A stretch of DNA of 64,000 bases, taken from Megalopta genalis (taxonomy: Eukaryota > Arthropoda > Insecta > Hymenoptera > Halictidae). The stretch covers positions 182,501 through 246,500 of the forward strand of contig NW_027476190.1 of the NCBI RefSeq assembly GCF_051020955.1, read 5' to 3'. The position numbers were made by a program, and so were the translations under genes. Positions 1 to 7,300 of this stretch are shown piece by piece (within the stretch, counting starts at the first letter, position 1; every line of letters starts with the position of its first letter). The notes under the pieces were generated by a model, which searched no databases, had not been told where the DNA came from, and saw nothing but the letters and a program-made list of their open reading frames with translations.

Positions 1-79
1 AAGGATCAAGCGTTGCACTATCGCGATTTAGAAAGATCAGACGTTGCAAAACCATGATATAGAAAGATCAGACGTTGCA
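1..79. repeat. 31-bp tandem repeat, 2.5 copies, cut by window edge
   Basis: Units begin at 1, 32 and 63. Each starts with AARGATCA, followed by a CGTTGCA core (11-17, 42-48, 73-79), so the core recurs every 31 bp. Units 1 and 2 are both exactly 31 bp. Unit 3 departs after the CGTTGCAT at 80. The first unit begins at base 1, so the array probably continues to the left outside the window. It is unrelated to the minisatellite that follows, apart from a shared GAAAG-type lead-in. Confidence 0.8.
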
Positions 80-172
80 TTCGGCGAAAATTAACCTTCC
101 TATTGGTCAGTCGCGTTTCCGTGCCCAACCGAGCACAGGCCGGAATGCCGCTGATGTTGGCTCTATTTTCCA
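80..172. other. Short non-tandem spacer between two minisatellites
   Basis: About 90 bp with no internal tandem period that I can see. It carries one isolated GCCGCTG at 147-153, which matches the core of the minisatellite to the right and may be a decayed edge copy. A CCAAT-box-like ATTGG on the plus strand near 101 is not supported by any other promoter element. No gene. Confidence 0.45.
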
Positions 173-471
173 AAGCAACACGCCGCTGGCACTTTGTGTT
201 TTTCGAGGTTACGGAAAGCAATACGCCGCTGGTACGAAACAATACGCCGCTGGAAAAAAAAGCAATACGCCGCTGGTACGAACCAATACGCCGCTGGAAA
301 AAAAAGCAATACGCCGCTGGTACGAAGCAATACGCCGCTGGTAAAAAAGCAATACGCCGCTGGTACGAACCAATACGCCGCTGGAAAAAAAAGCAATACG
401 CCGCTGGTACGAAGCAATACGCCGCTGGTAAAAAAGCAATACGCCGCTGGTACGAAGCAATACGCCGCTGG
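173..471. repeat. GCCGCTGG-core minisatellite, alternating 21 and 22-23 bp spacing
   Basis: A 14-bp core, CAATACGCCGCTGG, starts at 219, 240, 263, 284, 307, 328, 350, 371, 394, 415, 437 and 458. The steps are 21, 23, 21, 23, 21, 22, 21, 23, 21, 22 and 21. The true unit is therefore a dimer of 43-44 bp. One linker is TACGAA plus C or G; the other is a purine run (GGAAAAAAAAG or GGTAAAAAAG) whose length variation explains 22 versus 23. A slightly variant copy with CAACACG at 177-190 leads the array, 43 bp before the next. Many frames stay open because the core has no stop codon, so the peptides read from it (repeating IRRW, QYAAG or NTPL) are artefacts. Confidence 0.93.
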
Positions 472-760
472 TACTTTGTAATAAGAATTACATTACAAGA
501 TAGAAAGCACTACGCCGCTGGACATAAAATCTCCATTATCCGAACGAAAGTAACACGCCGCTGGTACTTTATTTTATTATAATAATTTAATTATAAGACA
601 GAAACCGCTGGTACTTGGTTGTAAAATCTCCATTATCCGAACGAAAGCAATACGCCGTTGGTACTTGGTTATAAAATTTTCATTACAAGACAGAAAGCAA
701 TATGCCGCTGGTTATATTAATGTAATCTTATGGAAAGCATTACGCCGCTGGAACTTTGAC
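472..760. repeat. Decayed long-period copies of the same minisatellite
   Basis: Recognisable GCCGCTGG cores, some mutated, start near 514, 557, 604, 654, 704 and 744, spaced 43, 47, 50, 50 and 40 bp. The linkers are AT-rich and come in two kinds. One contains AAAATCTCCATTATCCGAAC and appears near 526 and 624. The other contains CATTACAAGA and appears near 491 and 681. The unit size matches one dimer of the compact array to the left, so the compact form may be a derived expansion of a linker-shortened dimer. That direction is inference. Confidence 0.75.
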
Positions 761-879
761 CATTGCAATAATCGATCGGAAGCTATACACAGCAAGGAAT
801 ACGAATATTATACCAAGAGATCGAAAACAATACGCTGTTCGGACGTTTTGACTAGCTGTCGCACAGTGCAGACGCGTCG
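761..879. other. Spacer between minisatellite and 173-bp satellite
   Basis: No clear tandem structure. A last mutated minisatellite core, CAATACGCTGTTCGG, lies at 828-842. To its right the sequence begins to resemble, weakly at first, a 173-bp satellite monomer in correct register (see 880-1010). An open frame at 665-976 on the plus strand crosses three different sequence types with no recognisable domain and is not regarded as a gene. Confidence 0.45.
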
Positions 880-1010
880 ACCCGTCGCTCCGCATTTCGA
901 GCGCAATTTCAGTGGTTTTTCAGTTCAGAAAATTACAGAGAGTGTTTGGTTGTGTTGCAGGAGTCAAACTGAATGATTTGATGCATAAAGTTTAATTAAA
1001 CTCCCATTAG
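880..1010. repeat. Decayed left-edge monomer (U0) of the 173-bp satellite
   Basis: Register predicts a monomer from 838 to 1010. TCGCTCCGC at 885 matches the TCGATCCGC of good monomers within 1 bp of the expected offset (47 versus 48). Downstream, CAATTTCAGTGG, CAGAAAATTA, GTTGTGTTGCAGG and AATGATTTGATGCATAAAG align in order with the normal blocks. Similarity is weak before about 880 and strong from about 975. A decayed outermost copy is what unequal exchange models predict at array edges. Confidence 0.65.
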
Positions 1011-2913
1011 TTTGCCGGGAAACATCGATTCTTCCGATCTAGAAAGAGACAGAGATAGACGATCCGCGTTATGTTAAATATTTCAAGGTTCCCGATTCCA
1101 CAAAATTATAAAAAGTATACGGCTGTGTAGCAGGGATCAAAACGAGTAATTTCGTGTATAAAGTTTAATTAATATCCCATTAGTTTGCCGGGAAACATCG
1201 ATTATTCCGATCTAGAAAGAGACAGAGACAGACGATCCGCGTTATGTTAAATATTTCAAGGTACCCGATTCCACAAAATTATAAAAAGTATACGGCTGTG
1301 TAGCGGGGATCAAAACGAGTAATTTCGTGTATAAAGTTTAATTAAACTCCCATTAGTTTGCCGGGAAACATCGATTATTCCGATCTAGAAAGAGACAGAG
1401 ATAGACGATCCGCGTTATGTTAAATATCTCCAGGTTACCGATTCCACAAAATTATAAAAAGTATACGGCTGTGTAGCGGGGATCAAAACGAGTAATTTCA
1501 TGTATAAAGTTTAATTAAACTCCCAATAGTCTGCCGGGAAACATCGATTATTCCGATCTAGAAAGAGACAGAGACAGTCGATCCGCGTTATGTTAAATAT
1601 TTCAAGGTTTCCGATTCCACAAAATTATAAAAAGTATACGGCTGTGTAGCGGGGATCAAAACGAGTAATTTCGTGTATAAAGTTTAATTAATCTCCCATT
1701 ACTTTGCCGGGAAACATCGATTATTCCGATCTAGAAAGAGACAGAGATAGACGATCCGCGTTATGTTAAATATCTCCAGGTTACCGATTCCACAAAATTA
1801 TAAAAAGTATACGGCTGTGTAGCGGGGATCAAAACGAGTAATTTCATGTATAAAGTTTAATTAAACTCCCAATAGTTTGCCGGGAAACATCGATTATTCC
1901 GATCTAGAAAGAGACAGAGACAGACGATCCGCGTTATGTTAAATATTTCAAGGTTCCCGATTCCACAAAATTATAAAAAGTATACGGCTGTGTAGCGGGG
2001 ATCAAAACGAGTAATTTCGTGTATAAAGTTTAATTAAACTCCCATTAGTTTGCCGGGAAACATCGATTATTCCGATCTAGAAAGAGACAGAGATAGACGA
2101 TCCGCGTTATGTTAAATATCTCCAGGTTACCGATTCCACAAAATTATAAAAAGTATACGGCTGTGTAGCGGGGATCAAAACGAGTAATTTCGTGTATAAA
2201 GTATAATTAATATCCCATTAGTTTGCCGGGAAACATCGATTATTCCGATCTAGAAAGAGACAGAGACAGTCGATCCGCGTTATGTTAAATATTTCAAGGT
2301 TTCCGATTCCACAAAATTATAAAAAGTATACGGCTGTGTAGCGGGGATCAAAACGAGTAATTTCGTGTATAAAGTTTAATTAATCTCCCATTACTTTGCC
2401 GGGAAACATCGATTATTCCGATCTAGAAAGAGACAGAGATAGACGATCCGCGTTATGTTAAATATCTCCAGGTTACCGATTCCACAAAATTATAAAAAGT
2501 ATACGGCTGTGTAGCGGGGATCAAAACGAGTAATTTCATGTATAAAGTTTAATTAAACTCCCAATAGTTTGCCGGGAAACATCGATTATTCCGATCTAGA
2601 AAGAGACAGAGACAGTCGATCCGCGTTATGTTAAATATTTCAAGGTTCCCGATTCCATAAAATTATAAAAAGTATACGGCTGTGTAGCGGGGACCAAAAC
2701 GAGTAATTTCATGTATAAAGTTTAATTAATCTCCCAATAGTTTGCCGGGAAACATCGATTATTCCGATCTAGAAAGAGACAGAGATAGACGATCCGCGTT
2801 ATGTTAAATATCTCCAGGTTACCGATTCCACAAAATTATAAAAAGTATACGGCTGTGTAGCAGGGATCAAAACGAGTAATTTCATGTATAAAGTTTAATT
2901 AAACTCCCAATAG
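1011..2913. repeat. Left domain of 173-bp array: alternating two-monomer (346-bp) HOR
   Basis: Monomers U1-U11. Odd monomers carry GAGATAGAC and, from U3 on, ATCTCCAGGTTACCG. Even monomers carry GAGACAGAC or GAGACAGTC with ATTTCAAGGTT. The alternation holds without exception from U2 (1184) to U11 (2741), giving a 346-bp dimer. U4-U5 (1530-1875) and U8-U9 (2222-2567) share the rarer TTTCCG and CCATTACTTTGCC variants, hinting at a 692-bp four-monomer duplication. U7 (2049) introduces a GTATAATTAATATCC end that becomes common in the right domain. Confidence 0.85.
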
Positions 2914-4124
2914 TTTGCCGGGAAACATCGATTATTCCGATCTAGAAAGAGACAGAGACAGTCGATCCGCGTTATGTTAAATATTTCAAGGTTACCGATT
3001 CCACAAAATTATAAAAAGTATACGGCTGTGTAGCGGGGATCAAAACGAGTAATTTCGTGTATAAAGTATAATTAATATCCCATTAGTTTGCCGGGAAACA
3101 TCGATTATTCCGATCTAGAAAGAGACAGAGACAGTCGATCCGCGTTATGTTAAATATTTCAAGGTTACCGATTCCATAAAATTATAAAAAGTATACGGCT
3201 GTGTAGCGGGGACCAAAACGAGTAATTTCATGTATAAAGTTTAATTAATCTCCCAATAGTTTGCCGGGAAACATCGATTATTCCGATCTAGAAAGAGACA
3301 GAGACAGTCGATCCGCGTTATGTTAAATATTTCAAGGTTCCCGATTCCACAAAATTATAAAAAGTATACGGCTGTGTAGCGGGGATCAAAACGAGTAATT
3401 TCGTGTATAAAGTTTAATTAAACTCCCAATAGTTTGCCGGGAAACATCGATTATTCCGATCTAGAAAGAGACAGAGACAGTCGATCCGCGTTATGTTAAA
3501 TATTTCAAGGTTACCGATTCCACAAAATTATAAAAAGTATACGGCTGTGTAGCGGGGATCAAAACGAGTAATTTCGTGTATAAAGTATAATTAATATCCC
3601 ATTAGTTTGCCGGGAAACATCGATTATTCCGATCTAGAAAGAGACAGAGACAGTCGATCCGCGTTATGTTAAATATTTCAAGGTTCCCGATTCCACAAAA
3701 TTATAAAAAGTATACGGCTGTGTAGCGGGGATCAAAACGAGTAATTTCATGTATAAAGTTTAATTAAACTCCCAATAGTTTGCCGGGAAACATCGATTAT
3801 TCCGATCTAGAAAGAGACAGAGACAGTCGATCCGCGTTATGTTAAATATTTCAAGGTTACCGATTCCACAAAATTATAAAAAGTATACGGCTGTGTAGCG
3901 GGGATCAAAACGAGTAATTTCGTGTATAAAGTATAATTAATATCCCATTAGTTTGCCGGGAAACATCGATTATTCCGATCTAGAAAGAGACAGAGACAGT
4001 CGATCCGCGTTATGTTAAATATTTCAAGGTTCCCGATTCCACAAAATTATAAAAAGTATACGGCTGTGTAGCGGGGATCAAAACGAGTAATTTCGTGTAT
4101 AAAGTTTAATTAATATCCCATTAC
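2914..4124. repeat. Right domain of 173-bp array: second dimer type
   Basis: Monomers U12-U18 all carry GAGACAGTC and ATTTCAAGGTT, so the left-domain alternation has ended. A new alternation takes over. U12, U15 and U17 have GGTTACCG with the GTATAATTAATATCC end. U14 and U16 have GGTTCCCG with the AAACTCCCAATAG end. U14-U15 (3260-3605) and U16-U17 (3606-3951) are nearly identical 346-bp dimers. U13 (3087) resembles U10 (2568) in CCATAAAATT and GGGGACC, so it marks a rearranged boundary between the two domains. Confidence 0.85.
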
Positions 4125-4168
4125 ATTGCCGGGAAACATCAATACTTCGATCGCGCGAGAGAGACAGA
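4125..4168. repeat. Truncated, diverged right-edge monomer (U19) of 173-bp array
   Basis: It begins in register with ATTGCCGGGAAACATC, then shows many substitutions (CAATACTTCGATCGCGCGAG in place of the usual CGATTATTCCGATCTAG). It is recognisable through GAGACAGAG and stops near 4168, after only about 44 of 173 bp. The next bases, GAACAGTC and a T run, lead directly into the 145-bp family. Confidence 0.75.
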
Positions 4169-4256
4169 GAAACGAACAGTCTTTTTTTCGATTTACGGCT
4201 AAAATAAATTTTTCTCATTTTATTCAATAACATATTCTTGCTTAGATAACTTTTTT

Positions 4257-4401
4257 ACATAGGGATTAAGCATTTAGAACGATATAATGTTTAAAATAAG
4301 GGCACTTTACTCTTGACATTTTACGGTTTTTTCAATTTTCTGAAAAATCCTATCATTAGATTTTTTTAAAAATACGATAATCTTGCATAACTAACGTTTC
4401 T
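4257..4401. repeat. S1 subrepeat (exemplar), 145 bp
   Basis: It starts with ACATAGGGATTAAGC, 66 bp after the unit boundary. S1 is recognised by GAACGATA followed by TAATG or CATTG, then TTTAAAATAAGGGCAC, TTTTACGG and CTGAAAAATCC. The next copy of the start motif lies exactly 145 bp on. S1 holds most of the markers used to order monomers: TATAATG or TACATTG; AAAGTAAGG; CCTACCATT; GGTTATTTC; TTAAGAATACG; CGATAATCTTGCATAAC. Confidence 0.92.
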
Positions 4402-4546
4402 ACATAGGGATTAAGCATTTAGAACGAAATCTAATGTCAGAAAATGGCACTTTACTCTTGACATTTTTCGGTTTTTTCAATTTTCTGGAAAATCCTATCA
4501 TTAGATTTTTTTTAAAATACGATATTCTTGCTTAACTAACGTTTTT
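4402..4546. repeat. S2 subrepeat (exemplar), 145 bp
   Basis: It has the same start motif and length as S1 but carries GAACGAAATCTAATGTCAG, TTTTTCGG and CTGGAAAATCC. Markers within S2 include CTGGGAAATCC (u4, u6, u8, u10), TTTTCCGG (u5, u7), GATGTTCTTGC (u11, u13) and an eight-T run before AAAATACG (u12, u14). S2 is the subrepeat missing from the 377- and 355-bp monomers. Confidence 0.92.
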
Positions 4547-4778
4547 ACATAGGGATTAAGCATTTAGAACGAAATCTAATGTAGGAAAATGGTACTTTAC
4601 TCTTGACCGGTACGTTGGGACTTTGAAAATATTCGGGCGTTCCAATCGCTCGTCTGTTGCATCATAGCGCGTCTCGGCGCAATCGACCGATTCGCTCGAC
4701 CCATTATTTTCGATTTACGGCTAAAATAAATTTTTCTCATTTTATTCAATAACATATTCTTCCTTAGATAACTTTTTT
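4547..4778. repeat. S3 subrepeat plus tail (exemplar), 232 bp
   Basis: S3 shares about the first 60 bp with S1 and S2 (start motif through CTTTACTCTTGA) and carries TAATGTAGG and ATGGTAC. It then switches to CGGTACGTTGGGACTTTG and a GC-rich tail. Subrepeat-like sequence (ATATTCTTGCTTA) returns only at the end. The next start motif is 232 bp on, which is 145 + 87 for A-type tails; B-type units give 210 bp, which is 145 + 65. The tail looks like a foreign segment accommodated inside an original third subrepeat. That is inference. Confidence 0.88.
4635..4702. repeat. A-type GC-rich tail core (exemplar), 68 bp, 11 CpG
   Basis: This runs from GGGCGTTCC to CTCGACCC. It contains eleven CpG dinucleotides in 68 bp, against very few in the surrounding AT-rich subrepeats. 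It holds a short dyad, AATCG-AC-CGATT, and two TCGACC direct repeats. Two linked subtypes exist. One has CTTGACCGG upstream with CTCGACCC at the end; the other has CTTGATCGG with CTCGATCC. Mixed forms occur at run boundaries, for example in the units starting at 10744 and 16231. The tail closes 81 of the 118 complete monomers. Confidence 0.9.
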
Positions 4779-7244
4779 ACATAGGGATTAAGCATTTAGA
4801 ACGATACATTGTTTAAAATAAGGGCACTTTACTCTTGACATTTTACGGTTTTTTCAATTTTCTGAAAAATCCTATCATTAGATTTTTTTTAGAATACGAT
4901 ATTCTTGCTTAACTAACGTTTCTACATAGGGATTAAGCATTTAGAACGAAATCTAATGTCAGAAAATGGCACTTTACTCTTGACATTTTTCGGTTTTTTC
5001 AATTTTCTGGAAAATCCTATCATTAGATTTTTTTAAAAATACGATGTTCTTGCTTAACTAACGTTTTTACATAGGGATTAAGCATTTAGAACGAAATCTA
5101 ATGTAGGAAAATGGTACTTTACTCTTGACCGGTACGTTGGGACTTTGAAAATATTCGGGCGTTCCAATCGCTCGTCTGTTGCATCATAGCGCGTCTCGGC
5201 GCAATCGACCGATTCGCTCGACCCATTATTTTCGATTTACGGCTAAAATAAATTTTTCTCATTTTATTCAATAACATATTCTTGCTTAGATAACTTTTTT
5301 ACATAGGGATTAAGCATTTAGAACGATATAATGTTTAAAATAAGGGCACTTTACTCTTGACATTTTACGGTTTTTTCAATTTTCTGAAAAATCCTATCAT
5401 TAGATTTTTTTAAAAATACGATAATCTTGCATAACTAACGTTTCTACATAGGGATTAAGCATTTAGAACGAAATCTAATGTCAGAAAATGGCACTTTACT
5501 CTTGACATTTTTCGGTTTTTTCAATTTTCTGGAAAATCCTATCATTAGATTTTTTTTAAAATACGATATTCTTGCTTAACTAACGTTTTTACATAGGGAT
5601 TAAGCATTTAGAACGAAATCTAATGTAGGAAAATGGTACTTTACTCTTGACCGGTACGTTGGGACTTTGAAAATATTCGGGCGTTCCAATCGCTCGTCTG
5701 TTGCATCATAGCGCGTCTCGGCGCAATCGACCGATTCGCTCGACCCATTATTTTCGATTTACGGCTAAAATAAATTTTTCTCATTTTATTCAATAACATA
5801 TTCTTGCTTAGATAACTTTTTTACATAGGGATTAAGCATTTAGAACGATATAATGTTTAAAATAAGGGCACTTTACTCTTGACATTTTACGGTTTTTTCA
5901 ATTTTCTGAAAAATCCTATCATTAGATTTTTTTAAAAATACGATAATCTTGCATAACTAACGTTTCTACATAGGGATTAAGCATTTAGAACGAAATCTAA
6001 TGTCAGAAAATGGCACTTTACTCTTGACATTTTTCGGTTTTTTCAATTTTCTGGAAAATCCTATCATTAGATTTTTTTAAAAATACGATATTCTTGCTTA
6101 ACTAACGTTTTTACATAGGGATTAAGCATTTAGAACGAAATCTAATGTAGGAAAATGGTACTTTACTCTTGACCGGTACGTTGGGACTTTGAAAATATTC
6201 GGGCGTTCCAATCGCTCGTCTGTTGCATCATAGCGCGTCTCGGCGCAATCGACCGATTCGCTCGACCCATTATTTTCGATTTACGGCTAAAATAAATTTT
6301 TCTCGTTTTATTCAATAACATATTCTTGCTTAGATAACTTTTTTACATAGGGATTAAGCATTTAGAACGATATAATGTTTAAAATAAGGGCACTTTACTC
6401 TTGACATTTTACGGTTTTTTCAATTTTCTGAAAAATCCTATCATTAGATTTTTTTAAAAATACGATAATCTTGCATAACTAACGTTTCTACATAGGGATT
6501 AAGCATTTAGAACGAAATCTAATGTCAGAAAATGGCACTTTACTCTTGACATTTTTCGGTTTTTTCAATTTTCTGGAAAATCCTATCATTAGATTTTTTT
6601 AAAAATACGATATTCTTGCTTAACTAACGTTTTTACATAGGGATTAAGTATTTAGAACGAAATCTAATGTAGGAAAATGGTACTTTACTCTTGATCGGTA
6701 CGTTGGGACTTTGAAAATATTCGGGCGTTCCAATCGCTCGTCTGTTGCATCATAGCGCGTCTCGGCGCAATCGACCGATTCGCTCGATCCATTATTTTCG
6801 ATTTACGGCTAAAATAAATTTTTCTCATTTTATTCAATAACATATTCTTGCTTAAATAACTTTTTTACATAGGGATTAAGCATTTAGAACGATACATTGT
6901 TTAAAATAAGGGCACTTTACTCTTGACATTTTACGGTTTTTTCAATTTTCTGAAAAATCCTATCATTAGATTTTTTTAAGAATACGATATTCTTGCTTAA
7001 CTAACGTTTCTACATAGGGATTAAGCATTTAGAACGAAATCTAATGTCAGAAAATGGCACTTTACTCTTGACATTTTTCGGTTTTTTCAATTTTCTGGAA
7101 AATCCTATCATTAGATTTTTTTAAAAATACGATATTCTTGCTTAACTAACGTTTTTACATAGGGATTAAGTATTTAGAACGAAATCTAATGTAGGAAAAT
7201 GGTACTTTACTCTTGATCGGTACGTTGGGACTTTGAAAATATTC

Positions 7245-7290
7245 GGGCGTACGCGGCGCGCTCGGCGCTTCGAACAGCTCCGGTGTCCCC
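7245..7290. repeat. B-type GC-rich tail core (exemplar), 46 bp, 9 CpG
   Basis: This runs from GGGCGTACGCGG to GGTGTCCCC and is 22 bp shorter than the A core, which accounts for the 522/500 size difference. Nine CpGs are present. It shares GCGCG(T)CTCGGCGC with the A tail, so the two are probably divergent forms of one ancestral segment. A subclass with TACGCGACGCG is the marker of u7. B tails close 35 monomers, plus two variant (B') units at the right end. Confidence 0.9.
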
Positions 7291-7300
7291 ATTATTTTCG

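Larger units (their letters stand above)
880..4168. repeat. 173-bp satellite array
   Basis: The landmark TTTGCCGGGAAACATCGATT, with variants, starts at 1011, 1184, 1357, 1530, 1703, 1876, 2049, 2222, 2395, 2568, 2741, 2914, 3087, 3260, 3433, 3606, 3779, 3952 and 4125. All 18 intervals are exactly 173 bp, so there is no net indel across 3,114 bp. Within each monomer, in order, are the TCTAGAAAGAGACAGAGA block, GATCCGCGTTATG, the variable CAAGGTT or CCAGGTT block, GATTCCACAAAATTATAAAA, GGCTGTGTAGCGGGG, and a TTAATTAA-rich end. Variation is by point substitution at a few diagnostic sites. Edge monomers at both ends are strongly diverged. The size is close to a nucleosome repeat, as for several centromeric satellites, but no function can be read from sequence alone. 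Confidence 0.96.
4191..7300. repeat. Left-edge block: five A monomers and one B monomer (3,110 bp)
   Basis: Boundaries are at 4191, 4713, 5235, 5757, 6279 and 6801. The units resemble the A-run of the HOR (u12-u16), but several are mosaics. The 4713 unit has a private CTTCCTTAG, a TACATTG S1 ending in TTTAGAATACG like u5/u7, and an S2 with GATGTTC like u13. The 6279 unit has a u16-like body (CTCGTTTTATT, GTATTTAG) but an A tail. The 6801 unit is a u3-type B monomer with TTAAGAATACG. Confidence 0.85.

Noticed and set aside
75..582. Overlapping long open frames on both strands with repeating IRRW, QYAAG or NTPL peptides
   Set aside because: Several frames are open simultaneously because the minisatellite core has no stop codons, and unit lengths of 21-23 bp shift the frame. 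There is no support for a start, a signal or a domain.
173..760. CRISPR-like array
   Set aside because: Cores are 14 bp with linkers of 7-9 bp that are themselves repeated, so there are no unique spacers, and no cas-like genes are present.
665..976. 103-codon plus-strand open frame
   Set aside because: It crosses decayed minisatellite, spacer and the decayed 173-bp monomer. No family resemblance, and it is explained by chance in a short stop-poor stretch.
4257..4420. Bacterial-looking promoter elements (TATAAT in S1, TTGACA in S1/S2)
   Set aside because: The order and spacing are wrong (TATAAT lies upstream of TTGACA), they recur in every monomer, and the DNA is eukaryotic satellite in character. 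They are AT-rich coincidence.
4188..4720. CENP-B-box-like sites near TTTCGATTTACGG and ATTCGCTCGACCC
   Set aside because: The vertebrate CENP-B box needs TTCG, then A at the right spacing, then CGGG. Both candidates have the TTCG and the A but lack CGGG. I found no match in the 173-bp monomer either.
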